From a virus, in IMG/VR virus record IMGVR_UViG_3300020401_000115, positions 1 through 21,511 of that record: a stretch of DNA of 21,511 nt; one strand, written 5' to 3'. Position 1 is the stretch's first letter; each line of letters starts with the position of its first letter. The translations under genes and the position numbers were made by a program. Shown here piece by piece: positions 1-8,407 of this stretch. The notes below the pieces were generated by a model. It was given only the letters and a program-made list of their open reading frames with translations. It did no database searches and was not told the DNA's origin.

Positions 1-4
1 CCAT
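1..4 (-). CDS. start codon of the next late gene (cut by window edge)
   Basis: The minus-strand ATG at 4-2 follows a strong ribosome binding site (GGGAGGG, 16-10) placed just after the capsid stop codon at 19-17. Only the first codon is in the window, so nothing can be said about the product. Its position directly downstream of the major capsid gene fits a head-completion or tail-tube gene, which is inference from usual phage gene order. Confidence 0.6.
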
Positions 5-16
5 TTTAACCCTCCC

Positions 17-1114
17 TTATGCCAAGCAGTAAGCAGCAGTTACGATTGCTTCAGGACGAAGAATCTTTCTGCCATACAAATGCATACCACGAACAATGTC
101 AGCAAAGCTGTCAGGGTCACGGTAAGTTTCAGTCTTATTAATCTGCTCTGCAGTTGCGACAGCAGATGAATGACCAGCCACGATAATGCCCATGTTTGAC
201 GCATTAACACCGCCTGTAGTTGCAGGGCCAGTACCCAGCGAAGGCAAGTTGTTAGATGTGTAAACTTGGAAACCGTGAAGGTTATTTACAACAAGACCAT
301 TCTGAAGACCAGAACCACCAAAGTCAGAATTCAGAAGACGTGAATCTTCATCCTTCAATACTTCAATGAAAACCGGGTCAAGAACTAGCCAGCGTCCTTG
401 GGTATCAACATTCTGTTGGTCCATCAGACGTGACATACGTGCAATGATTTGCAGCGGAAATGCGTTACCAGCAGTGCTAGACTTAGCAGCCGTTGCGCCA
501 CCTGCACGTGGCTCGATACCAATACAGTTGTTTGCAGAACCTGCAGAACCTGATGCATTAGTAAAGTCAGATGCGTCCAAAGACATAGACGCAAGCAATT
601 CAGCACCTACGAGGTTTGCACCATCAGAGGCTGTTGAAACAGCTTTAGCACCGTTAACAGTTGTGTTAACAGTATTAGCTTTTCCATGAATAGCTGACTG
701 TTTAAAGCCTGACAAATAGCCAAGAACATCTTGGTCATACTGGTCAGCAAGGCGATATGCAGCACGGTCACTTGCCAAAGATTGGAAGTTAACGTGGCTG
801 TGCGCCTCTTCAATATCATCAACCTTAAATGCAAAGTAGTTAGCTTTGTCAATTGTTAGGCTGAACTCTTCATCGTCAAGGTCTTGAGGAGTGATAGTAG
901 TACCACGCTCATATGCCTTAACTGTTATTTCGGGTTCCTTAATAATCTTAACGGAATCACCCATTTGAGCAATTTCACCAAAGTAGTCATTATTGGTGAT
1001 TGCCTCAGCAACAGCAGCCTTGCGGAAAGCAAGTTGCACCTGTTTGCTGTAAATAATAGGCGAAAAATTACCGTTAGGAAGATTACCATAACCCGCAGCT
1101 TTTGCGAATGCCAT
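17..1114 (-). CDS. major capsid protein
   Basis: A 365-aa protein that probably forms the icosahedral shell. The call rests mainly on context: it directly follows an acidic coiled-coil scaffold gene, which follows portal and terminase, the standard head-gene order. Length fits phage coat proteins. The sequence has an N-terminal stretch around residues 12-100 (SPIIYSKQVQLAFRKAAV, then IDKANYFAFKVDDIEEAHS) of the style seen in marine podovirus-type coat proteins, and a Gly/Ala/Ser-rich middle (about 150-215) that may be a surface loop or inserted domain. The start is the ATG at 1114, preceded by TAGGAGAAG at good spacing. A private promoter lies about 200 bp upstream, which fits the very high expression a coat protein needs. 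I did not recognise a specific fold from sequence alone. Confidence 0.85.
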   Translation of the reverse strand: MAFAKAAGYGNLPNGNFSPIIYSKQVQLAFRKAAVAEAITNNDYFGEIAQMGDSVKIIKEPEITVKAYERGTTITPQDLDDEEFSLTIDKANYFAFKVDDIEEAHSHVNFQSLASDRAAYRLADQYDQDVLGYLSGFKQSAIHGKANTVNTTVNGAKAVSTASDGANLVGAELLASMSLDASDFTNASGSAGSANNCIGIEPRAGGATAAKSSTAGNAFPLQIIARMSRLMDQQNVDTQGRWLVLDPVFIEVLKDEDSRLLNSDFGGSGLQNGLVVNNLHGFQVYTSNNLPSLGTGPATTGGVNASNMGIIVAGHSSAVATAEQINKTETYRDPDSFADIVRGMHLYGRKILRPEAIVTAAYCLA

Positions 1115-1275
1115 GTTTCTTCTCCTAAAGTTTTAGCATTTTTCTACAGATGCAAACTCACGAGACTAATCAGAGGCTAATTCACTTGGGTGTGTATTCT
1201 AGTAAGGTGGCCGCCCTACTATTCAACAGGCCAAATTCGTCAGGTAATCCGTAAGCTGTGTTTGTTTGCTATTAT

Positions 1276-1305
1276 GTGTGGACATATTGCGCTATACATC
1301 CACAC
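1276..1305. repeat. inverted repeat at 5' end of predicted capsid transcript
   Basis: GTGTGGA (1276-1282) is exactly complementary to TCCACAC (1299-1305), with a 16-nt loop that can add an ATA/TAT pairing. It lies a few bases inside the transcript expected from the promoter at 1346-1319. A 5' hairpin of this kind could stabilise an abundant mRNA, or the site could bind a regulator. There is no U-tract, so a terminator is unlikely. Confidence 0.5.
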
Positions 1306-1318
1306 TTGGTCACATATA

Positions 1319-1346
1319 GTTATACTGAAAAATAACTATTTGTCAA
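1319..1346 (-). promoter_or_regulatory. sigma70-type promoter for the capsid gene
   Basis: On the minus strand TTGACA (1346-1341) and TATAAC (1324-1319) are separated by 16 bp: a perfect -35 and five of six bases at -10. Transcription would begin near 1312 and read into the capsid gene at 1114. The -35 overlaps the heptamer AACACTT (1345-1351) that also recurs in the central control region. The upstream scaffold gene ends at 1354, so the promoter sits in true intergenic DNA. Confidence 0.7.
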
Positions 1347-1353
1347 CACTTTT

Positions 1354-2226
1354 TTATCTGGCAGAACCAGAAATATCATAGATAAACTTTCCTACTCTAA
1401 TAGCTTCCATGATTTCATCAGAGCGTTTCTCGTACTCAACGGCTGACATTGCCTGAACTTGAGACTCTGTTAGATAAGTGGAAGATTCGTCTGCTTGAGG
1501 TGCGCTTCTATTGCCTTTAGTTGACACCGCTTCAGCAGCACCTTTATCTTTCTTAGACTTCTTCTCACTTTTTATTCCTTTATCTGCTTTATACAGGTCA
1601 ATAGCCCGTGCTGCTGACCGTGCATCATTATCATTTTCATACAACGCATCCTGTACCCATTTAGGCTGCTCATCAGCCCAATCGTGAAAATCATCACTAT
1701 CACGAATATCTCCAAAGTCAGGATGTAATCTCATTAACTCAGCTTCAGCTTTTTCTTTTGTAGCTGACTGTTGCATTTCGTCAATTGCTTTTACTCTGTC
1801 TTCAAGCAGTTTTGATTGCTCTGCTGCTTTTTTCATAGCAATTGTTTCTACAATCTTTGCTACATCAGGATATTCTGATGCCCACTCTTCGATGTCTTCA
1901 TCTGACTTAGGCAGCTTCATTTCCTTTTGTGCTGCAACAGAAAGCTGACGCTTTAAATCATCAATCTCTTTCTTTAACTCTTCAGCTTGTTTTTGCTGAT
2001 GCCTACGTAAATCAGAGTAACGCTTTTTAAATGTTTTCTCTTCTGCATTTGTAGGTTCAGCTTCTTGTTCTACAGGTTCTTCTGTTTCACCTGTATTTTC
2101 TTTTATAAGCTGCTCTAGTTCTTCTTCTTCACGTTTACGTTTTTCTTCGTTTGTATATTTACGATTTGCAAATGCAACTTTCTTTTCTGGTTGCATCTCT
2201 TCTGCTATAATAGCTGCTTCAGCCAT
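1354..2226 (-). CDS. capsid scaffolding protein
   Basis: A 290-aa, strongly charged protein (Glu/Lys/Asp-rich) with long predicted coiled coil over roughly residues 20-170 (heptad-like stretches such as EEELEQLIKEN, KKEIDDLKRQL, AEAELMRL). This composition, the size and the place immediately before the major capsid gene are typical of phage scaffolds, which guide coat assembly and then leave the prohead. A short aromatic segment (DFHDWADEQPKWVQDALYEN, near 180-200) is a feature I recall in scaffold-like proteins of marine phages. The C-terminal part after a low-complexity Lys/Ala linker may be the coat-binding end. The ATG at 2226 has a clear AAGGAGAAAAG site. No protease motif is visible, so self-cleavage is not suggested. 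Confidence 0.8.
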   Translation of the reverse strand: MAEAAIIAEEMQPEKKVAFANRKYTNEEKRKREEEELEQLIKENTGETEEPVEQEAEPTNAEEKTFKKRYSDLRRHQQKQAEELKKEIDDLKRQLSVAAQKEMKLPKSDEDIEEWASEYPDVAKIVETIAMKKAAEQSKLLEDRVKAIDEMQQSATKEKAEAELMRLHPDFGDIRDSDDFHDWADEQPKWVQDALYENDNDARSAARAIDLYKADKGIKSEKKSKKDKGAAEAVSTKGNRSAPQADESSTYLTESQVQAMSAVEYEKRSDEIMEAIRVGKFIYDISGSAR

Positions 2227-2292
2227 TTCTTTTCTCCTTATGGGGCTAACCGTAGCCAGTGTTGGGGGGTTAGGTAGCCATTGATATGTGAA

Positions 2293-4284
2293 TTATTTTT
2301 TAGAAGCTAATCCACTTTGCTTCATCTGTTTATGCAAAGATACTTTATCTTTTGTAAACAAACCACCTTTTGCACCAATGCCATATCCAGTGCTTGTTGT
2401 AAAGTCATCTGGACCTATTGTACCTACTTCTTCCGCATAACTTTCTGCTGTATATTGGTCTCCAGATTCATCACTTCCTATTTGTGCAAAATAAGCATTT
2501 TGTACTGCTTCTACTGCTGCTCTTTCTGCAGCTGCTTGTTCCTCTGCTGCTCGTTGTGCTTCTGCTGCTGTTTTTGCCTTTTCTGCTCTTTTTCTAGCTG
2601 CCTCTAATTCAGCTTGTCTTTTTGCAACACTATCCCTAGCTTTCTGTATGTTTTCTGCCTTTTCAGCAGCCTTTTGAGCAGCTTCTAACTCTTCTTTTTC
2701 TACAGCTTTATTTGTAGCAGCAGGAATATCTACAGCAGTTAACTGTGCCACACTTTGACCTTTGTATTCTATTCCAAATTTTTTAGCTAAATTTTCAGCC
2801 ATTCTATTATCTACATCTTTATTATAATCTTTTTTAGCATCTAAACCTGCTTGCACTGTAAATATGTCTGAAAGCATTTTTTCTCTATCAGCACCAAATT
2901 TATCTGCAATAATTTCTTGATACAAATCTTTAGTCATAGCGACAGTTACACCCGTTCCTTTATTTGTAAGAGTTATTTGGTCTGGGCTTAATATACCTTT
3001 TACTGTATCTTTTGCACCTGCTATCATATCTGTTATTATTGAACCTGAACCGCCTGTTGGTCTTGTTTTACTTGAAGCAGTGCCAAGAACATATTCTTGA
3101 GAACCTTTTACAGTTCCTGCTCTATATGTGTTAAGACCTTCTCTTAAAACTCCTGTTAATGGGTCAACCATATCTTTAGTTACAACTGTGCCACCTAAAC
3201 GAACTGTTTGTCTACCCTGAAATGGGTCTGATGGTTCATCGCTACTATCTTGTTGAGATGCAGAAGCAGTTGTTTGAGTAGTGGTAGTTTTTGCAGTATC
3301 TACCGCTTCACCCTTTAGTTTAAAACCGTCTGGAATTGGATAAATGGGATTACCATCTTTAAATGGTATTTGCATTTCTTGCCCAGCATCATTAACATAT
3401 GTTTTTAACTCATCATATCCACCGGGAGATGGTTCAGCAATACCGCCCATGAAATCTGTAAACGAACCGGGTGTTTGTTCACCTAACATTGGAACAGCCT
3501 GTTGTTGCGGTGGTGTATAAGTTTGTGCTACTGGTTGACCTATTGTTGGTGTTGTGTAAGGAATATATCCTGTGGGAACTGCATTAAACTGGGCAGGTTG
3601 AACACCTTGAATGCCTGTAGTTGTAGTAAACTGAGAAGGTTGATAACCTTGAATACCTGCAAATGTTGGCTGTTGAATAAAGCTAGTTGGTTGCTGTACA
3701 AAACCACCTGTTTGAAATTCTACCATACCATCGTCTACCATGTCAAGGTCATTTATATCAAATGGAATACCATCTGGTATAGTAGCTTCTTCTGAGTTAC
3801 CCATTTGCCCCATAGCTTCCATACGAGCAAGACCAGCTTTAGCTTCATCTCTGAGTGCCATAATTTTTTCTAGGCCATGATAACGAACTACATCAGCAGG
3901 TAAAACAAACTCACCCTCACTTAGCTGGGCAGGAATGTCATCACGCACTTCTTCTTGTGTAGAGCCTACTGGTACATCATTACCTGATTCTGGGTCAACT
4001 GTGCCACCTTCATCCATAAGGCCACCTTCGTTAAATGCACCCTCTACAGGTTCAAACAATTCCATTTGTTTTTTCAATGCCATACCACCAACATTAAAAC
4101 CTTCACCACTTTTTATTCTTTGTAGAATATCAGCCTTTGCTTGCGATAATTTTTCATAATATGAACCGCCACCGGTCCACTCTCCTTTTCGGTCAACAGA
4201 TTTATCAATGTCTACTCTATCACCATCTGGAGTAATTATATAATAACCTCCATAGCCATTTTTTTTAAAACTTAAGTTAGCCAT
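2293..4284 (-). CDS. 663-aa probable virion protein with DDIPAxLSEGEFV motif
   Basis: Function not established. Residues 1-60 form a small domain. Residues 65-95 carry Gly-Gly-Met/Leu signatures (NVGGMAL, NEGGLMDEGG). Residues 115-144 carry DDIPAQLSEGEFVLPADVVR and the following YHG..KIMALRDEAK, which I recall as recurrent in marine phage virion proteins; a related PAxLxxGEFV segment occurs in some tape-measure proteins. Residues 195-275 are a Gln/Pro/Thr-rich repeat (FIQQPTF, IQGYQPSQF, IQGVQPAQF). A Lys/Glu/Ala-rich coiled coil covers about 530-610. Low complexity plus coiled coil and a place between portal and scaffold suggest an internal head, ejection or minor structural protein. The ATG at 4284 overlaps the preceding gene by 8 bp, so translation is probably coupled. 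Confidence 0.6.
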   Translation of the reverse strand: MANLSFKKNGYGGYYIITPDGDRVDIDKSVDRKGEWTGGGSYYEKLSQAKADILQRIKSGEGFNVGGMALKKQMELFEPVEGAFNEGGLMDEGGTVDPESGNDVPVGSTQEEVRDDIPAQLSEGEFVLPADVVRYHGLEKIMALRDEAKAGLARMEAMGQMGNSEEATIPDGIPFDINDLDMVDDGMVEFQTGGFVQQPTSFIQQPTFAGIQGYQPSQFTTTTGIQGVQPAQFNAVPTGYIPYTTPTIGQPVAQTYTPPQQQAVPMLGEQTPGSFTDFMGGIAEPSPGGYDELKTYVNDAGQEMQIPFKDGNPIYPIPDGFKLKGEAVDTAKTTTTQTTASASQQDSSDEPSDPFQGRQTVRLGGTVVTKDMVDPLTGVLREGLNTYRAGTVKGSQEYVLGTASSKTRPTGGSGSIITDMIAGAKDTVKGILSPDQITLTNKGTGVTVAMTKDLYQEIIADKFGADREKMLSDIFTVQAGLDAKKDYNKDVDNRMAENLAKKFGIEYKGQSVAQLTAVDIPAATNKAVEKEELEAAQKAAEKAENIQKARDSVAKRQAELEAARKRAEKAKTAAEAQRAAEEQAAAERAAVEAVQNAYFAQIGSDESGDQYTAESYAEEVGTIGPDDFTTSTGYGIGAKGGLFTKDKVSLHKQMKQSGLASKK

Positions 4285-4486
4285 TTACTTCATCTCGCAG
4301 ATATTTAAGTTTACGTAAAGCTGTGATAGCACCTTGTTGACGGTGCATCATAATTGTATCGTCTGATTGTTCTAACACCTTTTGGTGCTGCTCAATAGCT
4401 AAATCAAGATAACTACTGAATGCTTCCCACTGGCGGTTGTTGCCCACCAGCGGCTTGAGGCGGCTGAGTACCTGCTGCTTGTCCAT
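4277..4486 (-). CDS. small helical protein coupled to portal gene
   Basis: A 69-aa protein starting MDKQQVLSRLKPLV and ending LRKLKYLRDEVNG, predicted almost wholly alpha-helical. I recall closely similar short proteins directly after the portal gene in other marine phages, none with a known function. Its first 74 nt overlap the 3' end of the portal gene in another frame, and its stop overlaps the next start by 8 bp. A GTG start at 4507 would add seven residues; the ATG at 4486 is preferred because the family-like region begins there, but neither start has a strong ribosome binding site. A head-tail connector accessory role is conceivable from position only. Confidence 0.65.
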   Translation of the reverse strand: MDKQQVLSRLKPLVGNNRQWEAFSSYLDLAIEQHQKVLEQSDDTIMMHRQQGAITALRKLKYLRDEVNG

Positions 4487-6557
4487 TTCCACTAAATCCT
4501 TGTTCACCCGGAACTGATGCTTGACCAGTACCTATATTTCCACCACCTGCACCTGTTGGGTCCATTGCATCAGCACCCGGTGGTGGTGTCATGCCCCCTT
4601 GTTCTTGTGGTAACGGTGCTTGAAACTGTTTCATTATTTCTGCTTGCAGTGCAGCTTCACTCATATTATTGGTTACTTTATCGGGGTCAAGGTCCATTGA
4701 CTTTGCAATTTCACTAATAACATACTGAAACTTTGCAAAGGGTGCAAGTGCTGGGTTACTTGCAATTTGTAGGAACTGCATTAGTCTTTGGCTGCGAACT
4801 TCGTTTGCCATTAGACTTTCTGTGCCACGTGCCTTTACTTCTAAGTCACCTTTTATTTCTGGGTCAAAATCAAACTGCATATTAAAACGGAAGAAACCTT
4901 CGCCTAATGGACGCAATAAGTAATCATCCACGTTTTTAATAACAGTCTTAATGCTACCACTCGCAGCATTCATCAGCATTGAAATACCTGATGCTGTGCG
5001 GCCTACACCAGATACACCTGTTTGTCCATGCGCAAAGCTAGGCATACCTGTTGATTCATCTGCAAGCTGACGTGCTTTGTCAAATAGCATCATATTTTCT
5101 GATGATACATTTGGAAACTTTGTACCAAATATTGCTTGGCCCGGTGCGCCACCTTGTCTACGAAATACCTTGCCCGGATACAATGATAGGTCTTGACCGG
5201 GTACTAAGTTTGTTTCATCCACTTCAACAAGCATATTGCCTGATAATACTGCGTTGTCCACAGCCATACGCATAAAACCATTCATTAGTGTTTGCGTATC
5301 ATCCATATTTTCTGCTATACCCACGCCAAAAAAAGAATAAGGATTTAATTCATATGGAGCAGCAGCATATGGTATCTTAGCAGGTTTAAATGGATTAAGC
5401 ACCATACGGATAAGTTTATTATTACAAATCCAAATGTTTGCTTGTAATTCATCAAAGTCTTTTAATTCATCTGGTATTTCAACATTCTGCTCTTCAAGCA
5501 TAACAGTATCGACCATACCCCAATACTCAAGAACTTCAAAACGGTCAATACCATGCTCTGGTGCATAGTCAGAAAGGTCATCTTCCCAATATTTTTTATC
5601 ATAGTTTTCACCCATTTCGATACATTCATCAATAACTTGGTCACGAAAGTATGGGCGTTTTTTTAACATACGCATTTGTGAACGAGACATTTTGTGACGT
5701 TCAATTACAAACTGCGCCTCATCCATATTATTTGCATCAGGGTCTGGATAAAAATTCCAAACTGACACATGGTCTACCTGCGGTACAGTTTTAAACATTG
5801 GGTCATAGTTGCCATCCGCATCCCAATTAGGATACTCTTTGTCTTTTGCAAACGGACCTTTCATAATACCTGTGCCAAACAATGCCATTTCAAATGCACT
5901 GCTACGCAGATTTTTATTTGCACCTGACTCTTCAAGTTGGTCGTGTATTTTTTTCTGCATTTTTTTAGCAGAAATCATTGCAGGACTAAATTCGATAGCG
6001 GTAGGTGTTTTACCCGGACCCTCTCTTAATTTATCCTGAACTGGTTCTAATTTGTTTTGGAGGACTCCGAGTTTTTCAGACAGCGTTTTAGCTGTTGCAC
6101 CCGGTGGCAAATCCTTTCCATCTCCACTAAAACCATACGGACTTGTAAGCGCAGTAGACGCTTGCATCTGTTCCGGTTCTTTTGGGTCAAAGTGTACATC
6201 AGCAACTACTCCTTCAGGTAACTCTGTAGGCTCAATAGAAAGAGGAAACTTATTATTAGCAAATAAAACATCAACGATTTGACCATAAGCAGCAAGTGTT
6301 TTAGTTTTGGTAACTTTAATAAAGACACGTGACTTTTCCGTTTCTGTAAATTGTACATCCGGGCCATATAAACCCCGATAGTTTCTATAAGACTGTAGCC
6401 ATCTTTCCTCATCTTGATAGCGATAATCTTCGGCTCGTTTAAAACGTTCGATAATAAACGGTATGATATTAGATACGTCAGCATCAAAAGAAGCAGAGTC
6501 TTCTGTATCTTCTAATGCAATAGCATCATCTTCAATCATGATGTCATCTTCAGCCAT
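4413..6557 (-). CDS. portal protein (head-tail connector)
   Basis: A 714-aa protein expected to form the dodecameric ring at the capsid vertex through which DNA is packaged and ejected. It lies directly after the large terminase gene and its size fits the large P22-type portals rather than the shorter T7 type. An acidic N-terminus (1-25) precedes a helical region (IIPFIIERFKRAEDYR.., 30-100). The region YPDPDANNMDEAQFVIERHK and the long helix segment RTASGISMLMNAASGSIKTV are features I associate with this portal group. The last 70 residues are Gly/Pro/Gln-rich and probably disordered or barrel-tip sequence. This tail is the part overlapped by the next small gene. The ATG at 6557 is 10 bp after the terminase stop, with TAAGGAAT upstream. 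Confidence 0.88.
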   Translation of the reverse strand: MAEDDIMIEDDAIALEDTEDSASFDADVSNIIPFIIERFKRAEDYRYQDEERWLQSYRNYRGLYGPDVQFTETEKSRVFIKVTKTKTLAAYGQIVDVLFANNKFPLSIEPTELPEGVVADVHFDPKEPEQMQASTALTSPYGFSGDGKDLPPGATAKTLSEKLGVLQNKLEPVQDKLREGPGKTPTAIEFSPAMISAKKMQKKIHDQLEESGANKNLRSSAFEMALFGTGIMKGPFAKDKEYPNWDADGNYDPMFKTVPQVDHVSVWNFYPDPDANNMDEAQFVIERHKMSRSQMRMLKKRPYFRDQVIDECIEMGENYDKKYWEDDLSDYAPEHGIDRFEVLEYWGMVDTVMLEEQNVEIPDELKDFDELQANIWICNNKLIRMVLNPFKPAKIPYAAAPYELNPYSFFGVGIAENMDDTQTLMNGFMRMAVDNAVLSGNMLVEVDETNLVPGQDLSLYPGKVFRRQGGAPGQAIFGTKFPNVSSENMMLFDKARQLADESTGMPSFAHGQTGVSGVGRTASGISMLMNAASGSIKTVIKNVDDYLLRPLGEGFFRFNMQFDFDPEIKGDLEVKARGTESLMANEVRSQRLMQFLQIASNPALAPFAKFQYVISEIAKSMDLDPDKVTNNMSEAALQAEIMKQFQAPLPQEQGGMTPPPGADAMDPTGAGGGNIGTGQASVPGEQGFSGNGQAAGTQPPQAAGGQQPPVGSIQ

Positions 6558-6567
6558 ATTTTATTCC

Positions 6568-8127
6568 TTAATATCCAAAAGTAGCATCTGCAACTCGCAT
6601 ACCGCCACCGGGTCTACCTACTGGGTCATAATCAAATATACTAAATCTTGGACGTGACATTATACCATATCTTAACGCATCGTACAAGTGGTCTTCTGCT
6701 TTTGTATCCACATCTTCTGGATTCTTTTTATCCAGCGGGATGGACGGCAGTTGGGAGATAATGTTTGTGCAACTATTAAAGAAAACAAGTCTAGGCTCTT
6801 CCGTAAATTCATCTACCTGTAAACGTCTATGTATTTCATTTTTACCAGCTACACGGCTGCCCCGGCTACGGTCTGAAGGTCTCCATCTACAACCTCTACT
6901 TATCATTTGCTCTGCAAGAGAGGGTCCAGTATCGCCACGTTTATGCCAGAGAGAACTATCAAGAACACCGTACTTAATATTTCCATCACTAGCTTCCAAC
7001 TCTAGTATCATGTCAGCTAAGTCGGTAGCTAGGACTTTTGACACATACAATTCCCTGTACACAATGATTTGCTCAGACGGTGCGACAGCGCACCATATAA
7101 CACCACTGTAAGAACCATAGCCGTAATCACATGCTCTAAACTTAACCCAATTGCTAGGAATATTAAAAGGTTCAACAACATGAATATCACGGTCAAACTC
7201 TGTGAACGCAGCACCTTCTTTAATATCCCAATCACCCTGAAGGAGTTGTCTTCGCTGTTGCTCTGGGAGCGACAGGAGCATAGCTTCGTAGTCACCTGCT
7301 TCAGCGAGATACGGGTTGTCAGATAATCTAGCAGGAATGAACCTACGTTTAAATAATGATTTACCAGCTTTGCTATGCCCTGCTGGATATTTGAGAATTT
7401 CACCAGTTTCAATATCTGTGGCATCAAAAGATTTTCCATATGCACTTGGGTCAATAAACATTTTCTTTACCCAATGATGACCTCTTCCACCGGGGTTTGT
7501 AGTTGCCCTCATAAAGATAGGCAAATCAGGGGCAGTGGACCGTAGACGACTTCGCATGTAATTCCATGCATATGGCGATTGCCACTGGGTCAGTTCGTCA
7601 AAGCCTATCCAGCTAAAAGCTAGACCCTGATAACGCAGGACATCTTCATCTCTGTCGAGGTATGACATCCACAACCTCGCACCAGATGGCGCAGTCCACT
7701 GCATCTTTCTTTCTGACCACTTTATTCCGGGCCAGATTTTAGGATAGAGTTCCTGTGATTTAAATATAAGTTCACGTAACTCTTCCGTAGTGTGTCGGAG
7801 CAGCAGACCACTAAACTGTGGATGCCCCATGTAGCGAAGTGGGTCTGCAAGCATGGCATATGATTTACCACCACCTGCTGAACCGCCATAAAGAACCTCA
7901 CGTTCACTTGCTGCAAGAAATTCAGTTTGAGGACCGGGGTTTGGTTTAAACAGTACGTTAGCAGTTTCTTCTATACTAACAAACTCTTTATCAACCTCTT
8001 GTATATCAACTGTTAGCTGTTGCGCCTGTTCTTTGGGCTTCAATTTTTTTCGCTTTGGAGATTGCCTTTTCCGCATACTCTGCCCACTTGCGGAGGCTTG
8101 CAGCTTGGTTCTTACGCTGTCGCTCAT
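6568..8127 (-). CDS. terL: terminase large subunit
   Basis: A 519-aa DNA packaging motor. The ATPase domain shows Walker A GSAGGGKS (82-89), a Walker B-like strand FSWIGFDELT with D177/E178, and the coupling motif ATTNPGG (208-214). The C-terminal RNase H-like nuclease shows acidic positions fitting the metal site: D334 (ACDYGYG), D390 (YGVLDSS) and D479 in AEDHLYDALRYGI. The enzyme docks on the portal, whose gene follows. The ATG at 8127 gives a 122-bp overlap with the preceding small gene, unusually long here, and has no good ribosome binding site. Met18 (8076) is an alternative start that leaves all motifs intact; the Lys/Arg-rich first 35 residues make the true N-terminus uncertain. Confidence 0.95.
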   Translation of the reverse strand: MSDSVRTKLQASASGQSMRKRQSPKRKKLKPKEQAQQLTVDIQEVDKEFVSIEETANVLFKPNPGPQTEFLAASEREVLYGGSAGGGKSYAMLADPLRYMGHPQFSGLLLRHTTEELRELIFKSQELYPKIWPGIKWSERKMQWTAPSGARLWMSYLDRDEDVLRYQGLAFSWIGFDELTQWQSPYAWNYMRSRLRSTAPDLPIFMRATTNPGGRGHHWVKKMFIDPSAYGKSFDATDIETGEILKYPAGHSKAGKSLFKRRFIPARLSDNPYLAEAGDYEAMLLSLPEQQRRQLLQGDWDIKEGAAFTEFDRDIHVVEPFNIPSNWVKFRACDYGYGSYSGVIWCAVAPSEQIIVYRELYVSKVLATDLADMILELEASDGNIKYGVLDSSLWHKRGDTGPSLAEQMISRGCRWRPSDRSRGSRVAGKNEIHRRLQVDEFTEEPRLVFFNSCTNIISQLPSIPLDKKNPEDVDTKAEDHLYDALRYGIMSRPRFSIFDYDPVGRPGGGMRVADATFGY

Positions 8128-8407
8128 GTTGTAACCGCTTTCTTAATCCTACATGCGATATGTATCTACCGCTATTTGTACTAAGCCAGTTAGCTACCTC
8201 ACGATAGCTGTATTGATTTGTATACGCTCTGGCCTTTTCAAGCAAATCCAACTCAGTTGGAATGGGGTCAAGAATGTCGGGGTCTTCTTCATTTTGCTTG
8301 TAACCAAACGGTACAGTACGTGCAATACGTGGTATCTGTACCCATTCGTTTTCTTCTTTAATATCTGTTGGCTGTGGTAACTTCCACCGCCCTGCTGTTC
8401 TACTCAT
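8006..8407 (-). CDS. small HTH-like protein between the terminase genes
   Basis: A 133-aa protein of unknown role. Residues 55-95 (LEKARAYTNQYSYREVANWL then YISHVGLRKRLQHER) look like a resolvase-type helix-turn-helix: a helix, then the YSYREVANWL..N recognition pattern. A basic helical C-terminus follows. The N-terminal half is acidic with a PxPxD pattern. It overlaps small terminase by 8 bp and large terminase by 122 bp, so it is embedded in the packaging module. A role in binding DNA at the packaging site is plausible but inferred only from position and HTH resemblance. ATG 8407 is chosen over GTG 8413; neither has a strong ribosome binding site. Confidence 0.7.
   Translation of the reverse strand: MSRTAGRWKLPQPTDIKEENEWVQIPRIARTVPFGYKQNEEDPDILDPIPTELDLLEKARAYTNQYSYREVANWLSTNSGRYISHVGLRKRLQHERQRKNQAASLRKWAEYAEKAISKAKKIEAQRTGATANS

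Larger units (their letters stand above)
1115..1353. other. intergenic leader between scaffold and capsid genes
   Basis: This is the only sizeable gap in the left operon. It holds the predicted minus-strand promoter at its right end (1346-1319), a hairpin near the predicted transcript 5' end (1276-1305) and the capsid ribosome binding site at its left end. No open frame here has a credible start site. Confidence 0.7.

Noticed and set aside
366-689. 107-aa plus-strand open frame inside the capsid gene
   Set aside because: Fully antisense to the capsid coding region, with no start signal or known relative.
2241-2280. CTAACC...GGTTAG hairpin between the 663-aa gene and scaffold
   Set aside because: Only six pairs with a 16-nt loop and no T-tract; too weak to call a terminator.
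7029-7454. 141-aa minus-strand frame inside the large terminase gene
   Set aside because: Out-of-frame overlap of the terminase; hydrophobic, Leu-rich shadow with no ribosome binding site.
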